This document shows positions 1 to 8,067 of a stretch of DNA of 64,000 nt, in pieces. Source of the DNA: Zoogloea sp041917255. Its GTDB lineage: Bacteria; Pseudomonadota; Gammaproteobacteria; Burkholderiales; Rhodocyclaceae. Within the stretch, counting starts at the first letter, position 1. Every line of letters begins with the position of its first letter. A model generated the notes under the pieces. It did not search any database, was not told where the DNA came from, and saw only the letters and a program-made list of their open reading frames with translations. The stretch is taken from assembly GCA_041917255.1 (NCBI GenBank), contig JAYRYA010000011.1, positions 62,001-126,000 of the forward strand. Reading direction: 5' to 3'. A program made the translations under genes and the position numbers.

Positions 1-734
1 ACAACATGTCGATCCTCGGCCTCACGCTGGATTACGGTCCCTTCGGCTTCATGGACGCCTTCGACGCCGGCCATATCTGCAACCACTCGGACGACCACGG
101 CCGCTACAGCTACCGCGCCCAGCCCCAGATCGGTCACTGGAACCTCTACGCCCTGGGCCACGCCCTGTCATCGCTGGTGGGCGAGCGGGCCGACGTGCAG
201 GCCGCCATCGAGGACAACTACACCGCCACCTTCGAGGCCACCTTCATGGCCAGGGTGCGCGCCAAGCTGGGCTTTGCCGAGGCCCTGCCCGGCGACGAGG
301 ACTTTGTCGGCGAGACCTTCGGCCTGCTCCAGCGCCTGCGCATCGACTTCACCCAGTTCTTCCGCCTCCTGTCGTCGCTCCCGGCCGAGGTGCCGGAGGC
401 CGAGCGCGCCGCCACCGATGCCCCGCTCCGCGACATCGTGATCGACCGCTTCGCGCTGGACGCATGGATCGACCTGTGGCGCGCACGCCTCAAGGCCGAA
501 GGCCGGCCCGACGCCGAACGCCAGGCCGCCATGCGCGCCGTCAATCCCAAGTTCGTGCTGCGCAACTGGATCGCCGAATCCGCCATCCGCGCCGCCCAGG
601 CGGGGGATTTCAGCGAGACGGCCACGGTGCTCGCCTGCCTGTCGAAGCCCTTCGACGAGCAGCCGGAGTTCGAACGCTTCGCTGCCCCACCACCGGATTG
701 GGCGAGCGGATTGTCGGTGAGCTGTTCGAGCTGA
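1..734 (+). CDS. selO: SelO protein adenylyltransferase (YdiU family), C-terminal part
   Basis: The reading frame is already open at the left edge (first full codon at base 3), so this is the 3' half of a larger gene; about 244 residues remain of a family usually 450-500 long. The visible part starts in the conserved block around DYGPFGF, a DFG-like metal-binding segment of this pseudokinase fold, followed by the family signature ICNHSDDHGRYSYRAQP. The tail holds PFDEQPEFERFA and ends in SCSS, the position of the conserved C-terminal cysteine. SelO transfers AMP from ATP to Ser/Thr/Tyr of target proteins and is linked to redox stress. It converges on the leftward gene ending at 744. The identification is strong; the N-terminal half cannot be judged. 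Confidence 0.93.
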   Translation, partial: NMSILGLTLDYGPFGFMDAFDAGHICNHSDDHGRYSYRAQPQIGHWNLYALGHALSSLVGERADVQAAIEDNYTATFEATFMARVRAKLGFAEALPGDEDFVGETFGLLQRLRIDFTQFFRLLSSLPAEVPEAERAATDAPLRDIVIDRFALDAWIDLWRARLKAEGRPDAERQAAMRAVNPKFVLRNWIAESAIRAAQAGDFSETATVLACLSKPFDEQPEFERFAAPPPDWASGLSVSCSS

Positions 735-743
735 ACCCTCGCC

Positions 744-1235
744 TCAGCCAAACATCCAGCCGCCGTGGCTCCCCGCCACGGCGCCGGCCACCACGATCAG
801 GCTGAGGGTGAGCAGCACCACGTGCAAGCGCTGGATGCGCGCCATCGTGCCCAGCGGATCGCGCCGGGCGTGGGCCTGAAAAACCTTGTGGAGCACGAAG
901 GGCTCCAGTACGAAGAGCATCAGCGCGAACACCGTCCACACCGCCACCATCCCGTGCATCCACCACCAGCCGGCGAAGTCGGCAAAGCGGCTCCAGGCAT
1001 CCAGCCGCCAGATCAGCCACAGGCCGGAAGCCCCCGCCAGCAACACGCTCCAGCGCGCGATGGCGGCAAAACGGTGCTCCAGGCGCTCGAAGAGTTCCAG
1101 CTGGCTGGCCGGCTCGGCCTGGGCCCGGCAGGCAGGGATCAGCACCATCGTCACGAAAGCCACGCCGCCGATCCACAGGAGCACCGCCAGCACATGCAGC
1201 GCCCGGGCGATGGCAAAGTCGTTGAAGCCAGTCAC
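744..1235 (-). CDS. Small integral membrane protein, last gene of a ferredoxin operon
   Basis: 163 residues with about four hydrophobic helices (near residues 8-30, 53-72, 82-103 and 137-158). Conserved-looking features are an early LHVLAVLLWIGGVAF helix and a WWWMHG turn, reminiscent of CopD/DUF2269-type small heme or copper membrane proteins, but I cannot assign a function. I chose the GTG at 1235 because it overlaps the stop of the upstream iron-sulfur gene (GTGA) and has AGGAAA about eight bases upstream; a longer frame reading back into the upstream gene is an artefact. Translational coupling to the CcoG/NapH-like gene suggests a shared membrane redox role. Confidence 0.75.
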   Translation of the reverse strand: MTGFNDFAIARALHVLAVLLWIGGVAFVTMVLIPACRAQAEPASQLELFERLEHRFAAIARWSVLLAGASGLWLIWRLDAWSRFADFAGWWWMHGMVAVWTVFALMLFVLEPFVLHKVFQAHARRDPLGTMARIQRLHVVLLTLSLIVVAGAVAGSHGGWMFG

Positions 1236-2227
1236 TGGGATTTCCTTTCCGGTTTCGGTGCGGCAAACGCCGCCTCGTTGTGGCGCGCCGCTTCGCCCGT
1301 GACCCACTGGAGCAGCGGGCCGCGGGGGTTGCCGTGCTGGGTGGTCTCGCAGGCGCTCACGCACTGGGCGCATTGGGTGCAGGTGAACATCGTGCGTTTG
1401 ATGTTGCGGGGCTTCAGGCGCATCGGGCAGACGTGATCGCAGGCACTGTAGCAACTGGCGCAGTCGGCGGCGCGATCGCGCTCGAAGCCGACCACCATCG
1501 CCTCCCGGTTGCCCATCCACGCCAGGCTCTGGAACATCCCCACCGCGCAGGCGTAGCGGCAGAACAGATGCCGCGCGAACAGAAACTCCGCCGACAACAC
1601 CACCGTGCCGGCGGTGATGAAGATGAACTCGTTACGGGTCGGCGTGCCCGCCAGCAGGTGGCCATAAACCTGAAAAGGCGGCAGCAGATAGGTGAGCAGC
1701 ACCACTGCCCACACAAAGGCAAAACCCACCGCCAGCGGCACGGTGATGAACCACCAGCGGCGGTCGTAGCGCACCGGGCGGCCATCCGGCTCGCGGGGCG
1801 GAAGCGCGCGCGGCTCCCACACGCTGGGCTTGCCGGTGGCCCGGCGCATGCAGGCGTTGATCGTCTCGACCACCGAAAAGTGCGGGCACAGCCAGCCGCA
1901 ATAAAGCCGGCCCCACTTCCACGACACCCAGATCAGCAGCGCGCCGGCGGCCAGGATGGGCAGCAGCACGCGGCCGATCACCCGCCCCACCGCGCCCAGC
2001 GCATCGATGCGCCCGGCCGAGAAGTCCGCCAGCCTGGCGTGCCATTCAAACCCCAGCAGCCACGCGTGGCCGGCCACCAGATCGTAGCGCAGCAGGTTGA
2101 ACACCGGCGCGATGACGAACAGCACGAAAAACCCGGCCTGAGCCCAGCGCCGCAGCCGCTGGCGGCCGCCGTCGGGGGGCGCAGCGGCCGTGCCCACCGA
2201 CTTGATGGGGATCACGCGGGCGTTCAT
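1232..2227 (-). CDS. CcoG/NapH-like membrane ferredoxin with two 4Fe-4S motifs
   Basis: 331 residues. The N-terminal half carries membrane helices with two NapH/NosR-style cysteine turns, CGWLCP and CRYACAVG. The C-terminal half has two cytoplasmic ferredoxin motifs, CASCYSACDHVCP and CTQCAQCVSAC. This is the CcoG/NapH/NosR polyferredoxin plan, but it is clearly shorter than CcoG (about 470 residues) because the C-terminal Ig-like domain is missing, and no cbb3 oxidase genes lie beside it. The ATG at 2227 overlaps the upstream stop by four bases (ATGA). Likely role: electron transfer across or along the membrane, or copper/iron redox handling. Its coupled small membrane proteins on both sides argue for a dedicated complex; the substrate is unknown. 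Confidence 0.82.
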   Translation of the reverse strand: MNARVIPIKSVGTAAAPPDGGRQRLRRWAQAGFFVLFVIAPVFNLLRYDLVAGHAWLLGFEWHARLADFSAGRIDALGAVGRVIGRVLLPILAAGALLIWVSWKWGRLYCGWLCPHFSVVETINACMRRATGKPSVWEPRALPPREPDGRPVRYDRRWWFITVPLAVGFAFVWAVVLLTYLLPPFQVYGHLLAGTPTRNEFIFITAGTVVLSAEFLFARHLFCRYACAVGMFQSLAWMGNREAMVVGFERDRAADCASCYSACDHVCPMRLKPRNIKRTMFTCTQCAQCVSACETTQHGNPRGPLLQWVTGEAARHNEAAFAAPKPERKSQ

Positions 2228-2616
2228 CCCCTTGGCCCGATGAGCGGAAAACGGAAGGGTTTGCCGGCCAGCGCCTTGGCCAGCCCGATGGCGCCGCAGA
2301 AGATCAGCGTGGAATGGCAGGTCGTGAAATACAGGATGACGATGATCCAGGTGTGGGGCGACGTGTAACCGCCGGCAAGGATGATCGCCCCATTGGCCAC
2401 CACCAGCAGCGCGCCGGCCCACAGGCTGGCGGCCACCGTCTGGCGCAGGTGCTTGCGGGCCAGCTCGGGCGCCCGCCCACGCTCGCGGAACCACAACACC
2501 AGCAGCGCCACGAAGGCGATGCCGGGGATGAGCATCAGGTTGGCGAGGTAAAGCGCCTCCGCGGCGATGGCGATCTCGCGGCCGGGAATGTCGAAATCGG
2601 GGCTTGCATCGTCCAT
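2224..2616 (-). CDS. Conserved membrane protein, 130 aa, unknown function
   Basis: 130 residues with a short acidic N-terminus and about three hydrophobic helices (near residues 24-45, 64-85 and 92-112). The segment YFTTCHSTLIFCGAIGLAKAL contains His and Cys residues within a membrane helix, which could bind heme or metal, but I recognise no family. It is the second gene of the leftward operon; its stop overlaps the ATG of the CcoG/NapH-like ferredoxin gene. Function is inferred only from that coupling. Confidence 0.7.
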   Translation of the reverse strand: MDDASPDFDIPGREIAIAAEALYLANLMLIPGIAFVALLVLWFRERGRAPELARKHLRQTVAASLWAGALLVVANGAIILAGGYTSPHTWIIVILYFTTCHSTLIFCGAIGLAKALAGKPFRFPLIGPRG

Positions 2617-2690
2617 GACCGGCGCAGCTTAGTACGCGTCCACCAACGCGTAATTGATGCACCGCAAGATCGCGCCACCCGCCTCTCCGC

Positions 2691-3200
2691 TCAGACCACC
2701 TCGAGGAGTTTGCTGCGCAGATGTTCGGCCTCGCGGCGGCCATCGCGGGAGCTGACGATGGCGTGATACCACTCGTCGAAGAGGGCGCGCAGGTCGGCCT
2801 GGTTGCGGGCCGCCTCGATGCGGTCCTGGAGCGAACTGGTGCCCAGGGCACCGACGAAGGCGTTGAGGGTGTTGAGCATGAAGTTGCGGGCCTTCTGCAG
2901 GCGCACCGGGTCGTCGCCCGGCGGGTGCAGCCGGAAGGTCGTCACCGACGGCATGACGGCCGGCGCCGCCTGGGCCCGGCCGCCCGGCCCGGCCACGCCG
3001 GTCATCTCGATGTAGCCTTCTTCTTCGAGCAGGCCCAGGGTGTGCTGGAGGTCGTCGTACTGGAGCATATCGCGCAGTTCGGCAACCGTGCGCTTGCCGT
3101 CCACGAAGATCAGCACCCGTCTCACCCGCGGGCTGAGGCCTCCGGCCCGACTGGCGATCTCGGCGTGCCCGCGCGCGGTCTTGGCAAAAATGACGGCCAT
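2691..3200 (-). CDS. Winged-helix-like conserved protein, first gene of the ferredoxin operon
   Basis: 169 soluble residues. Residues about 1-70 look like a winged helix: RTVAELRDMLQYDDLQHTLGLLEEEGYIEM has the helix-turn-helix-wing rhythm of fusion or regulator domains that score a phosphorylation or metabolic state. The C-terminal 100 residues are helical (KARNFMLNTLNAFVG, a cluster of Arg and Glu) with no motif I know. The ATG at 3200 is preceded by GGGGAGAC. A 74-base gap separates it from the 130-residue membrane gene, so operon membership is likely but not certain. It could be the regulator of the operon; function unknown. Confidence 0.7.
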   Translation of the reverse strand: MAVIFAKTARGHAEIASRAGGLSPRVRRVLIFVDGKRTVAELRDMLQYDDLQHTLGLLEEEGYIEMTGVAGPGGRAQAAPAVMPSVTTFRLHPPGDDPVRLQKARNFMLNTLNAFVGALGTSSLQDRIEAARNQADLRALFDEWYHAIVSSRDGRREAEHLRSKLLEVV

Positions 3201-3369
3201 GCAGTCTGTCTCCCCATGTCCCGTGTTGCCGGGTGGTGATTGCTTTTTTCAAGGCATTGTAACGATGTCATGGCCACGGGGGCAGCCGACCTTCGAGATT
3301 GTCGTCACCGGGCGAAACGGCTCGCGGGGCCGTATAGTCGGAGGGTCTTTTTAAGCCAGCGAGCCATCC

Positions 3370-3666
3370 ATGCGCCCGATCCTCTGCCTGCCCTTCCTGC
3401 TGGTCGCCAGCCTTGCCGCCACACCGGCCAGCGCCATCGACCTCGATCTATCCATCCGCGCCCCCGGCGTGTCCCTCTACATCGGCGACCGCAACCCCGA
3501 CGGCCGCTACTGGGACGGCGGACGTTGGCGCGACGAATCCTGGTGGCGGGACAACTGCCACCGTTACGAAGGCCGCAAGAACTTCCGCGGGCGCTGCGAG
3601 CCCCACCCGGGCCACGGCAACGAAGGCCACTGCCCGCCCGGCCAGGCCAAGAAGGGCCGCTGCTAG
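3370..3666 (+). CDS. DUF2502 (YpeC-like) small secreted protein
   Basis: 98 residues. A clear Sec signal peptide (MRPILCLPFLLVASLAATPASA, cleavage after ASA) precedes a short mature part with IGDRNPDGRYWDGGRWRD, the DUF2502/YpeC signature. The C-terminus is rich in His, Gly and Cys (NCHRYEGRK, GRCEPHPGHGNEGHCPPGQ, final RC), giving four cysteines that could pair or bind metal. Periplasmic or secreted; the role of the family is not established. The gene stands alone and converges on the ADP-ribosylglycohydrolase gene. Confidence 0.85.
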   Translation: MRPILCLPFLLVASLAATPASAIDLDLSIRAPGVSLYIGDRNPDGRYWDGGRWRDESWWRDNCHRYEGRKNFRGRCEPHPGHGNEGHCPPGQAKKGRC

Positions 3667-3676
3667 ATCAATCCCG

Positions 3677-4744
3677 TCAGACCGCCGCCGCCAGCCGCTC
3701 GGCGAGCCCCACCAGCTCGTCCGAGCGGTCGAGGCCGGTCACGAAACGCCGGGGAATCCCCGACAGCCCCACCTGGGCACCCGCCAGCGCGCCCGCGAGC
3801 ATCGCCCGGGCGAGGTTCTGCCCGCCGCCATTGACCGCGTGAAGCACCGCCGATTCGAAGTCGCCCGCAAAGCGCGCGGCCAGGTAATACGCAGCCGGAA
3901 ACTGGTGATACACCGCGCAGGGCATGCCATACACCAGCGAGGCCTTCCACGCCGGCTCGATGCGCACGCCGGGGTCAAGCGCCGCGCGGGCGATGTTGGA
4001 GGGCGTGAGCAGCGCATCCGGCGACGGGAAGCGCCCCAGGGTCGGCGCCTCGGCGCCAGCCGGGGCCTGCAGGTTGCCGCTGGTCACGGCGTGGAAAGGC
4101 AACTCGCCGGATTTGACCCGCGCCATCAACTTGCCCGATAGCTCGCCATCCAGCGCGTGGCCCTCCACCAGCATCCCCAGCACTGCGCCAAACGCAACGG
4201 TCATCGCCAGCACCGTGCCGTCGGTCTGGGTGAGGGCCGTGTTGCGGGTGACCGCCGCCGCCAGCTCGGCCGGCCGGCGGGCGTAGCGCACCGCGATGGC
4301 GAGGGTCCGCTCGGCGGCCTCGGTGGTGTCAGCGTTGCCGCCGCAGGCGCCCCACGGCAGGCCCTCGCCGACGCGCTTGCGCCAGGCCTCGCGGATCGAC
4401 TGGCTGGTGTAGCCGCCGGGGCCGGCCATGGGCGTGCCGTCGATGTGGGGAAAGAATTCGGTATCGAGGCGCGTGCAGAAGTCCGCCTCGTCGTAGCCAC
4501 CCCGCTCCACCAGCGAACGCAGGGTCAGCTCGAGCAGGATGCCGGCCTGGGACGGGTCGCCGGCCTTGAGACCCGCGTGGTAGCGGCCGGGCTTCGGGTC
4601 GGTATAACCGGCGATCCACTCGCCGTAGTCGGCGCGCAGCTCGTCGAGGTTGTAATACCAGTGGGGCCCCAGGGCGAGGGCATCACCGATGAAGGCGCCC
4701 AGCAGGGCACCGGCGGCGCGGTCTTGGAGGCGGTCGGTAGGCAT
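3677..4744 (-). CDS. ADP-ribosylglycohydrolase family protein
   Basis: 355 residues. The N-terminus DRAAGALLGAFIGDALALGPHW is the classic DraG-like start with the metal-binding GDALG-type loop, and later acidic/His blocks (NADTTEAAER near 150, and HAVNGGGQNLARAMLAGALAGAQVG near 310) fit the second metal site. Such enzymes remove ADP-ribose from protein side chains, O-acetyl-ADP-ribose or related nucleosides using two Mg ions. The ATG at 4744 gives the standard family N-terminus; open frame further upstream belongs to the esterase region. It lies 23 bases downstream of the esterase gene, so the two may be cotranscribed. The physiological target cannot be read from sequence. Confidence 0.88.
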   Translation of the reverse strand: MPTDRLQDRAAGALLGAFIGDALALGPHWYYNLDELRADYGEWIAGYTDPKPGRYHAGLKAGDPSQAGILLELTLRSLVERGGYDEADFCTRLDTEFFPHIDGTPMAGPGGYTSQSIREAWRKRVGEGLPWGACGGNADTTEAAERTLAIAVRYARRPAELAAAVTRNTALTQTDGTVLAMTVAFGAVLGMLVEGHALDGELSGKLMARVKSGELPFHAVTSGNLQAPAGAEAPTLGRFPSPDALLTPSNIARAALDPGVRIEPAWKASLVYGMPCAVYHQFPAAYYLAARFAGDFESAVLHAVNGGGQNLARAMLAGALAGAQVGLSGIPRRFVTGLDRSDELVGLAERLAAAV

Positions 4745-4767
4745 GGCGGTCTCCAGTTCAAAGGGAG

Positions 4768-5844
4768 TCAGAGCCGCGGCGCAGCCCCTTGTTCCATCGT
4801 AGCTGCGAAAAACGTCCATGCCATGCGCAAGGCGTCCGGCCCGGAGGGATCGGAGAACGCCTGACCGGATGCGCCGCCGCTCCAGGCATGGCCCAAACCA
4901 CGCACCTGCAGCAGGCGGACGTAGGGCTGGCGACCGGTCTTCCAGTCGTGGCGGACCATCGCGCGCCGGGTACCGCGCTTGACTTCGTCCTCCTGCTCGC
5001 GAAGCCCCGTGCCGACGGGCAGCACATCGAGCCACAGCCCGGCGGCGGCGCGGGCGCTCTCGAAGGACACCACCGGGTCCAGGTCGCCGTGGATCAACAC
5101 CAGCGGCGGCAGGCGCCGGCCGGCCAGGCGCAAGGCGATGGCGTCCGCATCCGGCGAACGCCGCCCCCGCATGGACTGCCCGGCCTGCAGCGGCGTGGCG
5201 GCGCTGTGAGGCGCTGCACCGGAATGGCTGCCCACAGCCGTAAAGCGCTCCGGGTAACGCAGGGCCAGCGTGAGGGACATCGCCCCACCCGCCGACAGCC
5301 CAAGCGCGAACAACGGCCCGGCGATGCGCGGATGACTGACCACCGCATGATCGACGATGGCCATCAGGAGCTGCGTTTCGAGCCCGACCCGTGTATCGCT
5401 GCCGAACCAGTTCCAGCACCGCTGGGGGTTGGCCTCCTGGGCCTGCTCGGGCATCAGCACGGCAAAGCCGCGGGACTTTGCCGTCGCCGCAGCCCGGGTC
5501 ACCGCTGCAAACGCCGCCGTATCCTGGGCGCAGCCGTGGAGCAGCAGGAGCAGCGGCAGCGGCTTGCGGGCACTGCCGCCGGTGGGGATGAACAGCCGGT
5601 AACGCCGCATCGCCAAGGGCCCGAGCCCCCAGCGCCCCTCGTACCAGCGCCCGCCGGCGACCGGCTTGGGCGCGTCCGTGGGTGTGGCAACGGCACGCAG
5701 CATCCGCCCGGCTTTTTCTGCCAGCGCGCCACCAGACTTGATGCCCTGCGTTGTCGCGGCCTGCCCGAGGCGTGACGTCTGGCGCATCCCGGCACGCGTC
5801 AGCTTGACCAGCGCGGAAACCAGCGGTGACTTGCGACGACCCAT
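4768..5844 (-). CDS. PHB depolymerase family esterase
   Basis: 358 residues, alpha/beta hydrolase. Key features: LLLLLHGCAQD (oxyanion-hole region, near residue 110), lipase box GLSAG (nucleophile Ser, near 195), a D in LIHGDLDPVV, and C-terminal GLGHAWSGG with the catalytic His. This is the poly(3-hydroxyalkanoate) depolymerase/feruloyl-esterase-like family. There is no obvious signal peptide, so the protein is probably cytoplasmic or granule-associated. The ATG at 5844 has GGGAG seven bases upstream and is preferred over a TTG 51 bases further up. It lies downstream of the phasin gene with a terminator between, which supports a link to storage polymer turnover. Substrate specificity is inferred. 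Confidence 0.85.
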   Translation of the reverse strand: MGRRKSPLVSALVKLTRAGMRQTSRLGQAATTQGIKSGGALAEKAGRMLRAVATPTDAPKPVAGGRWYEGRWGLGPLAMRRYRLFIPTGGSARKPLPLLLLLHGCAQDTAAFAAVTRAAATAKSRGFAVLMPEQAQEANPQRCWNWFGSDTRVGLETQLLMAIVDHAVVSHPRIAGPLFALGLSAGGAMSLTLALRYPERFTAVGSHSGAAPHSAATPLQAGQSMRGRRSPDADAIALRLAGRRLPPLVLIHGDLDPVVSFESARAAAGLWLDVLPVGTGLREQEDEVKRGTRRAMVRHDWKTGRQPYVRLLQVRGLGHAWSGGASGQAFSDPSGPDALRMAWTFFAATMEQGAAPRL

Positions 5845-5911
5845 CGTTGGACTCCCGAAACCGGCACCGACCCCACGCCGGAGCGGCGTCTTCAACCGAA
5901 TCTTGCCAATG

Positions 5912-5937
5912 AAAAAGGCCCCGGAGGGCCTTCTTCA
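5912..5937 (-). terminator. Intrinsic terminator after phaP
   Basis: Read leftward, the stem AAGGCCC / GGGCCTT closes on a three-base loop and runs into a short T tract. It sits about 65 bases past the phasin stop and just before the esterase start, so most phasin transcripts should end here. Confidence 0.75.
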
Positions 5938-6001
5938 TCGACTGCTTTTCAGCTTCATTCCGCGCCGCAGGCATTCCAACCCGCGGCAGACTGAAAGATG
6001 C

Positions 6002-6580
6002 TCAGGCAACCTTCAGGGCGGTCACGACAGCCTTGGTGCCCTTCTCGACGCTCTCGACGGTCACTTCGGTGGCCTTCTCGACGCTGGCCTGGGCGGCAGC
6101 GGCAACCTGCTTGGCGGCCTTGCTGGCGCCTTCGTAGGCGGAGTTGGCGTTGGCCAGGGCGGTCTTCACGGCCTTGACGGCAGCTTCGGAGCCGGCCGGG
6201 GCGTTCTTGAAGAGGCTTTCCAGGGCGGTGTCGAAGGTCTTGCCCAGGGTGGCGGCTTCGGCTTCGACCAGCTTGGTCAGCTCTTCCTGGGTGTCGCCAC
6301 CGATGGTGGAGAGGCTACGGCCGTAGGCCACGCTCTTCTCGACGGCCGGGGTGACGGCGCCCAGGTTCAGGGCGGCCAGGGCCTTCGGATCCTTGGCGGC
6401 GATGACGGCCTTGGAGAAGGCGACGCTGTCGTCGAAGGCGGTGCGGGCGGTGGCCAGGTTCAGGGTGGACACGCGCTCGACGGCGGTGAACACGGCGGCA
6501 ACGAAAGCGGAGGCGCTGTTCAGGCCGGCTTCGGCGTTGGACTTGGCGGCGGCGGCGATGGTTTCGGGGGTGACGGACAT
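6002..6580 (-). CDS. phaP: Phasin, PHA granule surface protein
   Basis: 192 residues, almost entirely amphipathic helix and very rich in Ala, Val, Lys and Glu. It matches the phasin_2 plan: MSVTPETIAAAAKSNAEAGL start, a central run of heptad-like repeats, and an alternating Lys/Val C-terminus (SVEKATEVTVESVEKGTKAV). Phasins coat polyhydroxyalkanoate granules and control their number and size. A good ribosome site (GAGGAG) lies nine bases before the ATG. Codon use is strongly biased (AAG, GCC, GTG, CTG), suggesting high expression. A perfect-looking large inverted repeat in the promoter (6645-6689) is the obvious regulator target; a terminator follows at 5912-5937. Confidence 0.94.
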   Translation of the reverse strand: MSVTPETIAAAAKSNAEAGLNSASAFVAAVFTAVERVSTLNLATARTAFDDSVAFSKAVIAAKDPKALAALNLGAVTPAVEKSVAYGRSLSTIGGDTQEELTKLVEAEAATLGKTFDTALESLFKNAPAGSEAAVKAVKTALANANSAYEGASKAAKQVAAAAQASVEKATEVTVESVEKGTKAVVTALKVA

Positions 6581-6644
6581 GATGATCTCCTCAAGTTTGG
6601 GTAGGTCTTGCGATCACCGAACGGGTTTCGGTATGGCTCTATGT

Positions 6645-6689
6645 TGCACCGCAGCAAAAACATTTGCAAGCACTTTTTGCTGCAGTGCA
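6645..6689. promoter_or_regulatory. Large inverted repeat in the phaP promoter, candidate PhaR operator
   Basis: Two 16-base arms at 6645-6660 and 6674-6689 are reverse complements with one mismatch (TGCACCGCAGCAAAAA and TTTTTGCTGCAGTGCA) around a 13-base spacer that itself contains TTGCAAGCAC. The element lies 65-109 bases upstream of the phasin start. PhaR repressors of PHA genes are known to bind TGC/GCA-rich repeats in phasin promoters, so an operator is the most likely reading. A transcribed hairpin is possible, but there is no T tract typical of a terminator. Confidence 0.6.
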
Positions 6690-6725
6690 CAAATATTTTC
6701 AGCCGCCCGAAAAAAACCTGATCGA

Positions 6726-7046
6726 CTACTCCGCCAGCAGCTCATCGCGCAGCTTGCGCAGGCCCTCCGGCATGGTCAGGGTGGTCATGTCCCAACCCTC
6801 GGCAGCCAGCACGTCCACGAGACAGGCCTCCATCTCGGCGTGGCTGCGCTGCACGGATTCGATGATCCGGGCGTGAATCCCGAAATCTTCCGTACGCATC
6901 GCCCGGCAGCTGGTCTGGTAGCGGAACAGCTCGCGCAGTCCAAGGATGTGCTGGGCCACCTGACCGGGGCAGGCGCACTGGTAAATCATCGCCTGATCAA
7001 TGATATGGGCGAGTTGTGAATTTTCGAGGACAACGGTCAGATCCAT
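6726..7046 (-). CDS. Conserved protein of unknown function, 106 aa
   Basis: 106 residues, soluble, mainly helical, no motif recognised. It contains a pair CAC near residue 25 (YQCACPGQVAQHILGLREL) and a second Cys in TSCRAM, which could be a small metal or redox site. The ATG at 7046 has AAGGAGTG at good spacing. It lies only four bases after the flavin reductase stop, so the two are probably cotranscribed and perhaps related in function. Confidence 0.7.
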   Translation of the reverse strand: MDLTVVLENSQLAHIIDQAMIYQCACPGQVAQHILGLRELFRYQTSCRAMRTEDFGIHARIIESVQRSHAEMEACLVDVLAAEGWDMTTLTMPEGLRKLRDELLAE

Positions 7047-7050
7047 CTCA

Positions 7051-7626
7051 TCACTCCTTGGCGTCGAAGGCGTCGCCGGTCGAGAAGAACGCGCCGCCAG
7101 CAATATAGTGAAGGCTACGCCGCGCGTCGCCGCCAGATTCGAAATGCCAGCGCCCGTCGGAATACACCGCCGGGTCGGCCCAGGCCGCCACCACCTCGCC
7201 AAGGAACAGATCGTAGGTGTGCTGGATGTGGGGCTCGTCGATCACCCGGCATTCGAGCCAGCCGATGCAGCCGGTGGGCAGCGGCGCCGCCACCTGCGAG
7301 GCCGCCAGCACGTCCAGCCCGAGGGCATCGAACTTGTCGCCGTCCGGGCAATCCCGGCCCGACTGCGAGCCGGCGGCCACCACCTTGTCGGCGATGGCGC
7401 GGGTCGGCACCGCCAGCACAAACTCGCCCGAGGCGTCGATCAGCTCGCGGCTGAAGGTGCTGCGGTCGATCACCACCGCCACCTTGGGCGGGTCGAAATC
7501 CACCGGCATGCTCCACGCCGCCGCCATCACGTTGCGCCGCCCGCCGTGGGCCGACGACACCAGCACGGTGGGGCCGTGGTTGAGGAGGCGGTAGGACTCG
7601 GGCAGGGGGACGGGGGTGGGGGTCAT
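7051..7626 (-). CDS. Flavin reductase family protein (FMN-binding split barrel)
   Basis: 191 residues. The sequence GPTVLVSSAHGGRRNVMAAAWSMPVDFDPPKVAVVID is the DIM6/NTAB flavin-reductase fold: a Thr/Ser-Asn-containing FMN loop followed by a P-P-K-V strand. Later features FVLAVPTRAIADKV and CIGWLECRVIDEPHIQHTYDLFLGEVVAAW fit the same fold. It probably reduces FMN with NAD(P)H or binds FMN to act on a small substrate; no partner monooxygenase is nearby. Cotranscription with the 106-residue gene is likely. Confidence 0.85.
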   Translation of the reverse strand: MTPTPVPLPESYRLLNHGPTVLVSSAHGGRRNVMAAAWSMPVDFDPPKVAVVIDRSTFSRELIDASGEFVLAVPTRAIADKVVAAGSQSGRDCPDGDKFDALGLDVLAASQVAAPLPTGCIGWLECRVIDEPHIQHTYDLFLGEVVAAWADPAVYSDGRWHFESGGDARRSLHYIAGGAFFSTGDAFDAKE

Positions 7627-7716
7627 GGCGGGTCACAACGCATGTGAACATGATGCCCATTCTAGATGAGACAGCGGCCTGTTTCGCATGGCGAAGCTCA
7701 TCTCTACCACGCGCTC

Positions 7717-8067
7717 TCAGCCCCGCGCCACCTCACGCCGCACGCAGCTCGCCGGAGCCAGCGCCGCCTCGATCACGTCCACCGCCAGCTCGGGCCGGGC
7801 GTTGCCGCACATGAACACATCCACCGCCGCAAAGCCGTGCTCGGGCCAGGTGTGGATGCTGAGGTGGGATTCGGCCAGGAGCAGCACGCCGGTCACGCCC
7901 AGGCCAGGGCCGAAGGGGTGGAAGTGGCCGCCGAGCACGGTGCCACCGGCGGCGCGGGCGGCGTCGCGGAGCAGGGTTTCGAGGGCGGCGGGGTCGGTGA
8001 GGCGCTCGGCGGCGACACCGGTGAGATCGGCCAGCAGGTGGCGGCCGCGGGGCAGGTGGGCGCTCAT
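7717..8067 (-). CDS. speD: S-adenosylmethionine decarboxylase proenzyme, single-chain bacterial type
   Basis: 116 residues, the size of SpeH/SpeD class 1B enzymes. The self-cleavage and active-site segment LLLAESHLSIHTWPEHGFAAVDVFMCG is intact: cleavage would occur at Glu66-Ser67, turning Ser67 into the pyruvoyl group, with His and Cys (FMCG) completing the site. It makes decarboxylated SAM, the aminopropyl donor for spermidine. The ATG overlaps the stop of the mini-membrane gene (ATGA), tying it to the DUF4178/SPFH/DUF350 operon rather than to ordinary polyamine genes. A spermidine synthase starts the divergent operon at 11261, so donor and transferase sit at the two ends of one locus. Confidence 0.92.
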   Translation of the reverse strand: MSAHLPRGRHLLADLTGVAAERLTDPAALETLLRDAARAAGGTVLGGHFHPFGPGLGVTGVLLLAESHLSIHTWPEHGFAAVDVFMCGNARPELAVDVIEAALAPASCVRREVARG

